64,000 nucleotides of DNA from JBFWUW01 sp050247075. Lineage in GTDB: Bacteria; Planctomycetota; Planctomycetia; Pirellulales; JBFWUW01. Of this stretch, positions 47,432 through 56,373 are shown piece by piece. The stretch lies in contig JBFWUW010000021.1 in the NCBI GenBank assembly GCA_050247075.1, forward strand, positions 27,115 to 91,114, given 5' to 3'. The position numbers were made by a program, and so were the translations under genes. Within the stretch, counting starts at the first letter, position 1. Every line of letters starts with the position of its first letter. Below the pieces are notes generated by a model. The model was not told the DNA's origin. It worked only from the letters and a program-made list of their open reading frames with translations, and did no database searches.

Positions 47432-50400
47432 GTGAACCGAACATTTCTATCATTGCGCGCGAAGTATGCCTGCCGCTGGGGCTGCTGCGCCTGGTGGCTG
47501 GCCTGGCTGGCGGCGGCCGGTTGCCATTCGTCGCCACCCACGGCAGACCCGTTGGCGGTGGAGCGGGCCAAAATGGCCGCCCGGCTCGATGCGCTGGTGG
47601 ATGTCGATGTTGAGGATGCCTCGCTGCGGTCGGTGATCGAGGGGTTTGCCAAACAGGCCGACGTGCCGATCGTGATCGATGTGGCCAGGCTTGCGGACGA
47701 GGGTCTTGATATTGATGAAGTCCGCCGCAACCTGACATTGCAGGTCCGCGGCGTGCGGTTGCAATCGGCCTTGGCGTTGGTCCTTCCCTGCGATGAAGAC
47801 TGGGGCTCGCCCGACCTGGCTTGCGTGGTCGAACAGGACGGCTTGCGAATTACCACCGCCATCGTCGCCAGCCAGCAGTTGCGGACCGAGGTCTACACCG
47901 TCACCGATATCATCGAACGCGAAGCCGACCGGTTTGACGAACAAAATCTGGCCCAGGCCATCACCAGCCTAATTGAACCGACTGACTGGGAAGAAGTCGG
48001 CGGGACGGGTTTCATACAAGTCACGCCTGGCGCTCTGGTCATCGCTCACACCGACGCGATCCACCGGCAAATTGCTCTGTTGCTGGAAGAGTTCCGCCGT
48101 CTGGCCGAACCGCGGGCCGAGGAATGGCGGAGCCAGCCCGTGCAAACGGTGCCGTCGTTGGCCGCCGAAGATAGTCCCACGCGGCGGGCGATTGAGCGGG
48201 CGTTGGCTGTCCGCGTGACTTGGGACTGGCGCGATGCGCCCCTGAAGGAGGTGCTGCGGTCGATCTCCCGCGACCTGGAGATCAACACTGTTTCCCCCAG
48301 GTATGACCATGGCTTCGGGGGGGACGAATTGGTCACGCTCAAACTGTCCAACGTGCCGCTGGCAACGGCACTAACGCTGCTGCTGACGCAACACGACCTG
48401 ACGTGGGAAATCGCCCACGATTGCCTGCTCGTCATGAACGAAGACAGCCAGAACCCGCCCGTGGAAGTCCGCTGCTATCCGACCGCTTCTATCTTACATA
48501 GGCGGCAGGGGCTGGAGTACGAGGAACTAGCCAGTCTGGTAACAGGCACGATTAGGCCCTCAAGCTGGGACGAGGCCGGCGGGCCTGGCGTTATCGAGAT
48601 GCTGCCCGGCTGCCTGGCGATCCGTCAAACGGCACGAATCCAGGCCGAAGTGAGCCGTTTTTTGGCCGATTTGGAGCAATGCCTGGACCCCATCCGTCCG
48701 CCGCCGTCGCCCGCTTGCCCGGAAGAAGACCGCCGCCTGCGTGAGATTTTGAATCTGCCGGTAACGGTCGATTGGAAGGATGTGCCCCTCGCGGCCCAAC
48801 TGATGGAACTGTTGCACGGCCTGGGAGTAAAGAATGTCTTGTTCGGCTGGGATGGCCAGTTTATCAACGAAGCCAACGAATCGGTGTTTGGCAACTTAAC
48901 CTTTGCCTGCCACGAACTGCCGTTGCGCGACCTGTTGGGGTGCATGCTGGCCGATTGCGACCGTGGATTCCAGGTTCACGACGGGGTTCTGCTCATTGGG
49001 GACGACCTCGACACGTTGACGATGCAAGTTCGCTACTATCGTATTTCAGGCGTAACGCAATCAGGCATCGCGGGACCGGATACCGATAGCATTGTAGATT
49101 TGATCACGAACCATGCCGATTTCAATTCGTGGGATGAAGTTGGAGGGCCGGGGACTATCAACAGCATTCCCTGCGGCCTGGTCATCCTTCAAACGCCCGA
49201 ACGCCACGGCCAGGTCGCGCAGTTGCTGGAGGGTCTGCGGCAGACCGAATCTCCCGATGGGCCTGACATGTTTTATTGCAGCCAGGAACCTGACGGCGAA
49301 TGGGCGAAACTTCTGGCGGAACCAGCCTCGATCGAGCCTTTCGCCGGGGATGACACGGTGGCGGCGTCGCTCACCCGGCTGCTGGGCCAACAGGGGCTGG
49401 CCGATCGGTTGGTGATTGATCGCGGCGGCATCGAGCGACACGGCGACGAATTAACGAATGAAGTTGAAGTGCGATTCCCGCACTGGTTGAACATCGCGGA
49501 TGTGCGGCATCCCCCATCGCTGCGCTCGGCACTACAGCACCTGTTGGCGGGCACCGACATGCTTTGGCGGACAGGACCAGCCGGCAAGTTATGGATTGAG
49601 AGTGACGATGCCAACTCTCGTTTGCAAGTGACTCGTATCTACCGCTGCGACTGGTGGCCGCCCGGCCCAGGAGGGCCATCCGACATGGACGATCTGGAAG
49701 AACTGCTAACAACCTTTGCCAACCCGCATAATTGGGAAGCTGTCGGCGGTCTCGATACGCTAGACATCCATCATCCGGGCTGGCTGGTGATTACCGCGCA
49801 CGCCACGAGACACGAGGAGATTGCCCAGATTTTGGATTGCTTGAAGGCTTATTATTTGGCCGAGCGCGACGGCACGCCCCGCCCCGCCGACTGGGGCGTG
49901 ATGCAGCGCGACCGCGGCAGCCTGGCGTGGATGGCCCAGCCGGTGCGGGTTCCGTCGAACGATGCGACGCTGGAAGAGGCCTTGCAAGACTTGTTCCAAC
50001 AGACGGGCATGTTTGTCTTGACCCGCTTTTTTGAATCGCTCCCCGCGGAGGCCGAGCGGGCGAACCAATCGGCCATTCCGCCGCCGCAATCGCCTCTGCC
50101 GCTGGCGGCTGCGCTCGATGCGGTCGTGCTAGGACAGGAGATTGATTGGTTCATCCAAGACGAGGCCCTGGTGCTGGAGTATGCGGCCGAGGTTCCCTAC
50201 TACGGCACGTTGCGATTTTATGACGAGCGCGACTTTGAACCGGCCGGCACGAAAACGCCCGCCCTATTGCAAGAAACGCTGCGGGTGCTGATCTCGGACG
50301 AGGTCGATGAATCTCCACATGGCGGCCAAGGGAGCGGCAACCAGCTCTGGCACAAGTATGGACATTTGACGGTGGTGCAAGCATCGCGCAGGGTTCACGA

Positions 50401-51340
50401 GCACTTGACCACCCTGGCGAACGTCAGCCAGGCCGAGAAGCGGCGTGCCGCGTTAGCGATGCCGTTGACTGGTCCCGTCCTGTCGGACCAGGCCATTGAC
50501 GATGCGTTGGCCGACTCGGAATTGACGGTTCGTTGGCGGCTGCTGCTGCGAATTCTTTGGCAACACGAAGAAGACGCTGCCGATTCGCTCCGCCGGCCCG
50601 CGACCATGCGAACTTTGGCCGGATTGCTGCGCGACCCGCGGCTTTGCGTGCGGCAATGCGCATTGCGCTGGATGGGCAAGTGGGAAGCCGTTTGGCCACC
50701 GTTTCTGGAAGAGTTGGCACGTCTGGCGAACGAACCGGCCTTGCGGGACGACGCCTTCGCCGTGTTGAAGGAGATTGGCCCGCCAGCCTGGCCCCTGGCG
50801 CAGCTTATGTTGCAGACCGGCAACGAACGGCAGATGTTGGCCGCGCTAGCCTTGGTGCCACTGATGACGGAGACTCCGTTGAACCTGGACGACGATCTGG
50901 CGGAGGCTTTATCCCGGCCGTTGCGAACCGGGACACGGCTGCAACTGGCCCAAATGTTGCTGGAATTGAGAACCAAGGATGCGTCGTTGGTTTCGATGGG
51001 CAACGTGCATTGGACCGTACGGAACCTGGCCAACATGCTGCAAGAAACTCCACTACCGGAGGAACGTATCGCCATCTGCAAACTGCTGGGCCAGGAGTCG
51101 CGGTACGCCGATTTTTGCATCCCGGCCTTGGCCGAGGTGATTGTCGATGTCTCGGCCGATGATTCCGTGAGGGTGGCGGCCTGCGATGCCTTGGCGGCCT
51201 TTGACCAGGCCGGCCTGGTCAAACAGAGCATTCTCACTTCGCTGCAAAACGCGCAAACGCGGCCGGAGCGAAACGTCTATCAGCCGCTGATGAATGTCTG
51301 GAAGTGGATTGTTTTCCAGGCCGACTCGGTTGAACCCTAA
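47432..51340 (+). CDS. Lipoprotein with repeated STN/secretin-N-like modules and HEAT repeats
   Basis: The product is 1,302 residues with a lipobox (AAAGC near residue 31). Four modules repeat every ~190 residues; each has an amphipathic strand-helix start, a W(D/E)E(V/A)GG.G.I...PG.LVI..T core and a closing ..LL..L helix (cores near 187, 377, 567 and 768). A fifth, degenerate module spans about 830-1000. The pattern resembles secretin N-terminal/STN domains of pilus or FecA-type systems but without a secretin pore. Residues ~1035-1300 form HEAT repeats. Probably a periplasmic or outer-membrane scaffold; function unknown. Confidence 0.8.
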   Translation: MNRTFLSLRAKYACRWGCCAWWLAWLAAAGCHSSPPTADPLAVERAKMAARLDALVDVDVEDASLRSVIEGFAKQADVPIVIDVARLADEGLDIDEVRRNLTLQVRGVRLQSALALVLPCDEDWGSPDLACVVEQDGLRITTAIVASQQLRTEVYTVTDIIEREADRFDEQNLAQAITSLIEPTDWEEVGGTGFIQVTPGALVIAHTDAIHRQIALLLEEFRRLAEPRAEEWRSQPVQTVPSLAAEDSPTRRAIERALAVRVTWDWRDAPLKEVLRSISRDLEINTVSPRYDHGFGGDELVTLKLSNVPLATALTLLLTQHDLTWEIAHDCLLVMNEDSQNPPVEVRCYPTASILHRRQGLEYEELASLVTGTIRPSSWDEAGGPGVIEMLPGCLAIRQTARIQAEVSRFLADLEQCLDPIRPPPSPACPEEDRRLREILNLPVTVDWKDVPLAAQLMELLHGLGVKNVLFGWDGQFINEANESVFGNLTFACHELPLRDLLGCMLADCDRGFQVHDGVLLIGDDLDTLTMQVRYYRISGVTQSGIAGPDTDSIVDLITNHADFNSWDEVGGPGTINSIPCGLVILQTPERHGQVAQLLEGLRQTESPDGPDMFYCSQEPDGEWAKLLAEPASIEPFAGDDTVAASLTRLLGQQGLADRLVIDRGGIERHGDELTNEVEVRFPHWLNIADVRHPPSLRSALQHLLAGTDMLWRTGPAGKLWIESDDANSRLQVTRIYRCDWWPPGPGGPSDMDDLEELLTTFANPHNWEAVGGLDTLDIHHPGWLVITAHATRHEEIAQILDCLKAYYLAERDGTPRPADWGVMQRDRGSLAWMAQPVRVPSNDATLEEALQDLFQQTGMFVLTRFFESLPAEAERANQSAIPPPQSPLPLAAALDAVVLGQEIDWFIQDEALVLEYAAEVPYYGTLRFYDERDFEPAGTKTPALLQETLRVLISDEVDESPHGGQGSGNQLWHKYGHLTVVQASRRVHEHLTTLANVSQAEKRRAALAMPLTGPVLSDQAIDDALADSELTVRWRLLLRILWQHEEDAADSLRRPATMRTLAGLLRDPRLCVRQCALRWMGKWEAVWPPFLEELARLANEPALRDDAFAVLKEIGPPAWPLAQLMLQTGNERQMLAALALVPLMTETPLNLDDDLAEALSRPLRTGTRLQLAQMLLELRTKDASLVSMGNVHWTVRNLANMLQETPLPEERIAICKLLGQESRYADFCIPALAEVIVDVSADDSVRVAACDALAAFDQAGLVKQSILTSLQNAQTRPERNVYQPLMNVWKWIVFQADSVEP

Positions 51341-51353
51341 GTGAGAGGCTGGC

Positions 51354-52910
51354 ATGCGTGAACCTGGAATGGGTGAGCCTGACAACACTCCCGCCGACAA
51401 TCGCGAAATTGCTCCACGGCGGCGGTTTCGCTGGCAATTCAGCATTCGTTCGCTGCTGTTGGTGACGTTGCTGGTCGCGGTGGGGTGCGCCTGGTGGGTA
51501 TGGCCCGAATGGGCCGAACAGTTTGAGGCCAACGGCGCGTTGCGGATCTCCATGCAGATTCGCCGCGACACGGAGGGGGTCGAACACCGCCACGGAACCT
51601 GGATTGTTTACGACGGCAACGGCCAGGAACGGGCCAAGGGGGCCTGGCTCGATCCCCTGGTGTCGGGCTACTGGACCTATCACGATGGGCAGGGACGCAA
51701 GCTGCTGGAAGGGGAATGCCGCGGCGGTCAAAAGCTGGGACCGTGGATGGCCTGGCACGACGAAGAGCACAAAAAATCCGAGACAAACTACCGCAACGGC
51801 TTTCCGCAGGGGGCATCTTCCACTTGGTGGCCCAACGGGCACCTCCGCTCGCAAGGGGGCTACCACGTTGGCCGGCGGTCGGGCGTCTGGTCGTTTTACG
51901 ATGAACGGGGCAGGCTTCGTTCACGTGGGGAATTTGTCGCAGGGCAAGAAGAGGGGCCGTGGCAGGTGCTGGACGAACAGGGCCAGCCCGCCGCTACCCG
52001 GCGTTACGTGGCGGGACGGCCCGTGGCGGACGTACCCGACCAACTGGCCGCCTACACCGAAGCAACGCGGACGGCACCCGTCGTCCAGGCGCGCGAAGCG
52101 CTGTGGGCCTTGCAGAGCCTGGGCGCGCCGGCCGAAATGCTGGCGGCTGGCCTACAACATGCCGATGCCGAAGTACGGCAGCGGTCGGCCCGGTTGCTGG
52201 TGGGAAACAGTCCGGCCAACGCCGAGCAAGTTCCGGCGTTAGCGGCCGCCTTGGACGATCCCCATGCGGGCGTGCGGCAAGCAGTGGCGGCGGCCTTGGG
52301 AAGCTTGGGGCCGGCAGCGGCCGAGGCACTTCCCAAGTTGCGACAATTGGCCGTCGAGTCGGGGACTCGGATGGATTTTGCCCAATTTCCGGTCCGCGAC
52401 ATTGAGCGAGCCTTGCTGACCGTCACTCCCGAGGACTTAACCCAATGGCGGTACTTCCTGGAAAGCTTGCAGCGGAACAAGAGGGTGCTTTTGACGCAGC
52501 CGTTGAACTACCAATGGGAATCGTGGATGTCGCATGCCGACGCGATCCCCGCGCTGGGCCGCTTGACCGAAGACCGAAGTGTGATAATCGCGACGAATGC
52601 CGTGTTGGCCTTGGGCGAATTTCGCTGGCAGGGCGAGCAGGTGTTGCCGCATTTGTTGCAAGCCCTGGATGATCCTCGGCTGGAAGTCCGCCAGGCAGCC
52701 TGCATGGCTCTTGGCCGCCTGGGAACGGAAGCCCTCTCGGCGTATACCCGCGTGGCGAATCTGGTCCACACCGACCCCGAAATTCCCGTGCGCGAAGCCG
52801 CCGAAAGAACCTTGCACGAACTCAAGCGGTTGCCCAGTGCACCGTGGCGTTATTACGGCGGTTTCAGCGGGTCCGGACCCGGTGGCGGATGGGGACCGGG
52901 CTTCTTCTGA
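51354..52910 (+). CDS. Membrane-anchored MORN/HEAT-repeat protein
   Basis: The product is 518 residues. A basic N-terminus leads into one membrane helix (FSIRSLLLVTLLVAVGCAWWV) common in planctomycete proteins. About 70-220 contains MORN_2-like repeats (GTWIVYDGNGQ, GPWMAWHDE, GVWSFYDERGR) of the YwqK type. About 230-500 contains HEAT repeats (VPALAAALDDPHAGVRQAVAAALGSLG), and the end is Gly/Pro-rich. AGAGG is 5 bases upstream of ATG at 51354. It starts 13 bases after the STN/HEAT lipoprotein stop, so they are almost certainly an operon and probably interact. Confidence 0.82.
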   Translation: MREPGMGEPDNTPADNREIAPRRRFRWQFSIRSLLLVTLLVAVGCAWWVWPEWAEQFEANGALRISMQIRRDTEGVEHRHGTWIVYDGNGQERAKGAWLDPLVSGYWTYHDGQGRKLLEGECRGGQKLGPWMAWHDEEHKKSETNYRNGFPQGASSTWWPNGHLRSQGGYHVGRRSGVWSFYDERGRLRSRGEFVAGQEEGPWQVLDEQGQPAATRRYVAGRPVADVPDQLAAYTEATRTAPVVQAREALWALQSLGAPAEMLAAGLQHADAEVRQRSARLLVGNSPANAEQVPALAAALDDPHAGVRQAVAAALGSLGPAAAEALPKLRQLAVESGTRMDFAQFPVRDIERALLTVTPEDLTQWRYFLESLQRNKRVLLTQPLNYQWESWMSHADAIPALGRLTEDRSVIIATNAVLALGEFRWQGEQVLPHLLQALDDPRLEVRQAACMALGRLGTEALSAYTRVANLVHTDPEIPVREAAERTLHELKRLPSAPWRYYGGFSGSGPGGGWGPGFF

Positions 52911-53016
52911 ATATCTCGCACCGGTCAACCGCTCGAAGGTTGGGGACAACGGATCGCACGGATTTCGCGGAAAAAATAGGGCGGGTACGCCACCAATCAC
53001 CGTCCTGGGTAACGGT

Positions 53017-54261
53017 CTACTCGATCGACTCGACCCGGCTGACCGCCCGGCCGTGGGCGAAGCGGGTGGCGATTTCCTCGCCGATACGCAAATCGGCGGA
53101 GTCGCGGAGGAGAGTGCCGTCGGCCCGCTGCGTGACACTGTAGCCGCGGCTGAGCACGGCCAACGGGCTAAGCGATTCTAGCTGCGCCGCCAGGCCGGCC
53201 AAGTGCCGCCCATGCCGGTCGATTTGCCGCCGCATGGCCCGGTCGGCGGTGAGCTGCAGTTCATCGAGACGGCGGGCAAGGTCGTGGACCAGTTCCAGCG
53301 GACGCCGCAGCACCCTGCGCGAAGCCAGCATTTCCAGCCGGGCGCGGGCCGCTTGCGTTTGCCGCCGCAGTCCGTGCGCCATTCGCCCGGCGTGCTGGGC
53401 CAGAGCCGCGCGGATTTCGTCCTCGTGCGGCACGACCCGCTCGGCCGCCTCGCTGGGGGTCAGGGCCCGCACGTCGGCCGCCATGTCGGCCAGGGTGACG
53501 TCGATCTCGTGGCCAATCGCCGAGACGACCGGAATCCGCGAGGCATGGATAGCCCGCACCACCGGCTCTTCGTTGAAGCACCACAGGTCCTCCAGGCTGC
53601 CGCCGCCGCGGGTGACAACCAGCACGTCGATGTCGTCGATAAGCTGGTTGGCCACGGCAATGGCCGCCGCGATCTCTTGCGCGGCCCCTGCCCCTTGCAC
53701 GCGGGTAGGAACAATCAACACATCGGCCCCGCGCCACCGCCGCCGCAAGACTTCCAAGAAGTCGCGGATGGCCGCGCCGGTGGGGCTGGTGACAACGGCA
53801 ATCCGCCGCGGAAAACGGGGGAGCGGCCGCTTCAGGCCGGGATCGAACAGGCCCTCGGCGGCCAGCTTTTCGCGTAGTTTGCGGAGAGCCAGCTCGAGAG
53901 CGCCGATCCCCTTGGGAACGATCTGTTGCACCACCAACTGGTAGGTGCCGCGCGGCGCGTAGACTTCGACCGAGCCTTGGCAGAGAACCTCCAGCCCGTC
54001 CTCCAATTCAAACCGCAGCCGGCTGGCGGCGGTGCGCCACACCACGGCCCGCAGTTGGGCCTTGTCATCCTTGAGCGTGAGATAGCAATGGCCCGAAGCG
54101 GGGCGCGAGAAGTTGGAGATCTCTCCGCTGACCCACACTTGGGGAAACGAAGTCTCCACCACGTCCTTCAACTGGTCGGTCAGTTGGGAGACGGAAAGAG
54201 CGGCGGGATTGGGGAGGAGTGTGTTCAGTTTTCCGTTGTTTGTTGTGTTAGTTCGCGTCAA
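53017..54261 (-). CDS. xseA: Exodeoxyribonuclease VII large subunit
   Basis: The product is 414 residues. An N-terminal OB fold (VWVSGEISNFSRPASGHCYLTL) binds single-stranded DNA and the ExoVII_large domain follows (VTSPTGAAIRDF, TRGGGSLEDLWCFNEE, GHEIDVTLAD). A helical region precedes the C-terminus (LSRGYSV). It degrades single-stranded DNA to oligonucleotides with XseB, whose small gene is not adjacent. The start is uncertain: TTG at 54261 lies within a dispersed low-complexity region, and the conserved part begins near LSVSQLTDQLK. Confidence 0.9.
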   Translation of the reverse strand: MTRTNTTNNGKLNTLLPNPAALSVSQLTDQLKDVVETSFPQVWVSGEISNFSRPASGHCYLTLKDDKAQLRAVVWRTAASRLRFELEDGLEVLCQGSVEVYAPRGTYQLVVQQIVPKGIGALELALRKLREKLAAEGLFDPGLKRPLPRFPRRIAVVTSPTGAAIRDFLEVLRRRWRGADVLIVPTRVQGAGAAQEIAAAIAVANQLIDDIDVLVVTRGGGSLEDLWCFNEEPVVRAIHASRIPVVSAIGHEIDVTLADMAADVRALTPSEAAERVVPHEDEIRAALAQHAGRMAHGLRRQTQAARARLEMLASRRVLRRPLELVHDLARRLDELQLTADRAMRRQIDRHGRHLAGLAAQLESLSPLAVLSRGYSVTQRADGTLLRDSADLRIGEEIATRFAHGRAVSRVESIE

Positions 54262-54345
54262 GTATCAAAGGAATGGACCGTGATCCGCCTACCATCACTG
54301 CCCGCGGCGTTATCCGTCTTCACTGAAAACTGATGGCTAAAAACT
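54200..54345. repeat. TTCAGTTTTC-like low-complexity segment
   Basis: GTGTTCAGTTTTCCGTTGTTTG and, ~90 bases on, TTCACTGAAAACTGATGGCTAAAAACT resemble the TTCAG/CTGAA blocks near 9465 and 12740. It overlaps the first codons of xseA and the gap to dapF. Confidence 0.5.
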
Positions 54346-55214
54346 CACTCCTCCCATTCGCCGGTAAAGACCTCCACCGCTGGACCAGTCATATAGACGT
54401 GGTCATCGTCGGCCCAGTGCAACTCGAGGTCGCCGCCGGGCAGGTGGGCCACGATCTGGCGGTCGGTGCGGCCCGACATAGCCCCCGCAACGCAGACCGC
54501 GCTGGCCCCCGTGCCGCAGGCCAGCGTGATGCCAGAACCGCGCTCCCAGGTGCGCATGGTGACTTCGCCGCGCGAGTGAACCTGCACGAAATGGACATTG
54601 ATCCGCCGAGGAAAAACGGCGTGCTTCTCGAGCAGCGGGCCGATGGCTTCCAGCGGAACCTGGGCCACGTCTTGGCAAAAAACTGTCACATGCGGATTGC
54701 CCATCGAGACGCAGGTCATCCGCGGATCGACGCCAGCCGCCTGTTGCCAATTCGCCGGAGCGGTGGATGGCAACGGAGGAAGCGGCTGATCGACGACGCG
54801 CTCGCCCGACAACGTGGTGGGGATTTTGGAAGCTTCCAGAATGGGCCGGCCCATATCGACCTTGACCCGTTGGGCCTTGCCGTTTGAGGCTTCGATATCG
54901 AGCGACAGAATGCCGGCACCCGTCTCGATTCTTAGCTGGTTGCGCGTGGCCAGGCCGTGGTCGTATACGAACTTGGCCACGCACCGGATGCCGTTGCCGC
55001 ACATCTCCGACTCGGAGCCGTCGGCATTGAACATTCGCATGCGGGCGTCTGCCTGTTGCGAGGGGCAGATCAAGATCAGCCCGTCACCGCCGATGCCAAA
55101 GTGCCGGTCGGCCATTTGCCGGGCCAGTCGCGGCGGATCGGCCGGCGGCGGCTGCGAAAAGCAATCGACGTAGACGTAATCGTTGCCCAATCCATGCATC
55201 TTGGTGAACCGCAT
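54345..55214 (-). CDS. dapF: Diaminopimelate epimerase
   Basis: The product is 289 residues. It converts LL- to meso-diaminopimelate for lysine and peptidoglycan synthesis. The two catalytic Cys are in GNGIRC and ACGTGAS, each beside the typical substrate-binding residues, and the N-terminus MRFTKMHGLGNDYV is diagnostic. Length is normal. tadA lies upstream (51 bp) and xseA downstream (83 bp) on the same strand. The presence of a complete DapF fits a planctomycete that makes meso-diaminopimelate. Confidence 0.96.
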   Translation of the reverse strand: MRFTKMHGLGNDYVYVDCFSQPPPADPPRLARQMADRHFGIGGDGLILICPSQQADARMRMFNADGSESEMCGNGIRCVAKFVYDHGLATRNQLRIETGAGILSLDIEASNGKAQRVKVDMGRPILEASKIPTTLSGERVVDQPLPPLPSTAPANWQQAAGVDPRMTCVSMGNPHVTVFCQDVAQVPLEAIGPLLEKHAVFPRRINVHFVQVHSRGEVTMRTWERGSGITLACGTGASAVCVAGAMSGRTDRQIVAHLPGGDLELHWADDDHVYMTGPAVEVFTGEWEE

Positions 55215-55264
55215 CCGGAACCTCGGCCAGGCAAATGTGGGGTGAATCTAGAGCCTATTCTAAC

Positions 55265-55723
55265 TTATTTCTTCCCTAGCCGGCGCTGCTGCTGGAAGAA
55301 TCGCGTGAGGATTTCTCCGCACGGGCCAGCCAGCACCTGCGGCACCACCAGGCAACGGTGATTGAGGCGGGCATCGTTGAGCAGATTGTAAAGCGTATCG
55401 ACCGCGCCTGCTTTGGGGTCGGTAGCGCCGTAGACAACGGTCGGAACTCTGGCTTGCAGGATCGCGCCGGCACACATGGGGCAGGGCTCCAGCGTGACGT
55501 ATAGCGTGCAGTCTTCCAGCCTCCAGGAACCGAGTGCCCCGGCAGCCTGGGTGATGGCGATCATTTCGGCGTGCGCGGTCGGGTCGTGCAGTTGTTCGCG
55601 TTGGTTGTGGGCCGAGGCGATCAACCGGTCGCCGTGGACAATTACCGCGCCAATCGGTACTTCGTCCTCGTCGTAGGCCGCGAGCGCCTCTTGGTAGGCC
55701 ATTTGCATGAATGCTTCGTGCAC
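55265..55723 (-). CDS. tadA: tRNA-specific adenosine deaminase
   Basis: The product is 152 residues, converting A34 to inosine in tRNA-Arg (and sometimes other tRNAs). The zinc site is complete: HAE in AHAEMIAI and PCPMC. The GTG at 55723 has AAGG eight bases upstream and gives the usual N-terminus (HEAFMQMAYQEA); the frame is open to 55798, but that part is not conserved in character. It lies upstream of dapF on the same strand. Confidence 0.95.
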   Translation of the reverse strand: MHEAFMQMAYQEALAAYDEDEVPIGAVIVHGDRLIASAHNQREQLHDPTAHAEMIAITQAAGALGSWRLEDCTLYVTLEPCPMCAGAILQARVPTVVYGATDPKAGAVDTLYNLLNDARLNHRCLVVPQVLAGPCGEILTRFFQQQRRLGKK

Positions 55724-55881
55724 GGAACAAGCCTTGCGGAAAATGGCGGGGCCAGGGGTGATGCGTGCAAGATACCTTGCTTGCCGATCGGGCGGCAATG
55801 GGCTATCACAGCGATGAGGCGGAACCGTCGTCCGCCTCTGGCGTCGTTGTCGTTTTGTTTTGAGAAGCGGAGCTTGTTGTT

Positions 55882-56349
55882 ATGTCTGCCTTTCAACCCC
55901 CCGCGGGCTATCACAGCGTTACACCTTATCTGATCGTGCAAGATGCGAAGCGGGCCATTGAGTTCTATCGGCAAGCGTTTGGCGCGACGGAAAACATGCG
56001 GTTGACCATGCCCGACGGCAAGGTGGGGCACGCCGAACTGCAAATTGGCGACTCGCGGATTATGCTGGCGGATGAGTTTCCCGACATGGGGGCCAAATGC
56101 CCGGCGTCGTACGGCGGCACGCCGGTTTCCTTGTTGCTGTATGTTGCCGATGTTGATGCCGCGGCCGAAAGGGCGGTGGCGGCTGGTGCCACGGTCAAGC
56201 GGCCGGTGGCCGACCAGTTCTACGGAGATCGCTCGGGAGTGTTTGTCGATCCTTCCGGCCACAACTGGAGCCTGGCGACACGGAAAGAAGATTTATCGAA
56301 TGAGGAGATGCAACGCCGCTTTGCGCAGGCCATGCAGAAGTCGGAATGA
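55882..56349 (+). CDS. VOC-family (glyoxalase-like, PhnB-type) protein
   Basis: The product is 155 residues, with two beta-alpha-beta-beta-beta modules of the vicinal-oxygen-chelate fold (VTPYLIVQDAKRAIEFYRQAF; FVDPSGHNWSLAT). The PhnB-like subfamily is usually a metal-binding protein of unknown substrate. GAAGCGGAG precedes the ATG by 9 bases. It is followed closely by the S9 peptidase gene; the intergenic distance suggests a shared transcript. Confidence 0.85.
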   Translation: MSAFQPPAGYHSVTPYLIVQDAKRAIEFYRQAFGATENMRLTMPDGKVGHAELQIGDSRIMLADEFPDMGAKCPASYGGTPVSLLLYVADVDAAAERAVAAGATVKRPVADQFYGDRSGVFVDPSGHNWSLATRKEDLSNEEMQRRFAQAMQKSE

Positions 56350-56373
56350 GTGCCCGCCCCATTGAATAATCGG

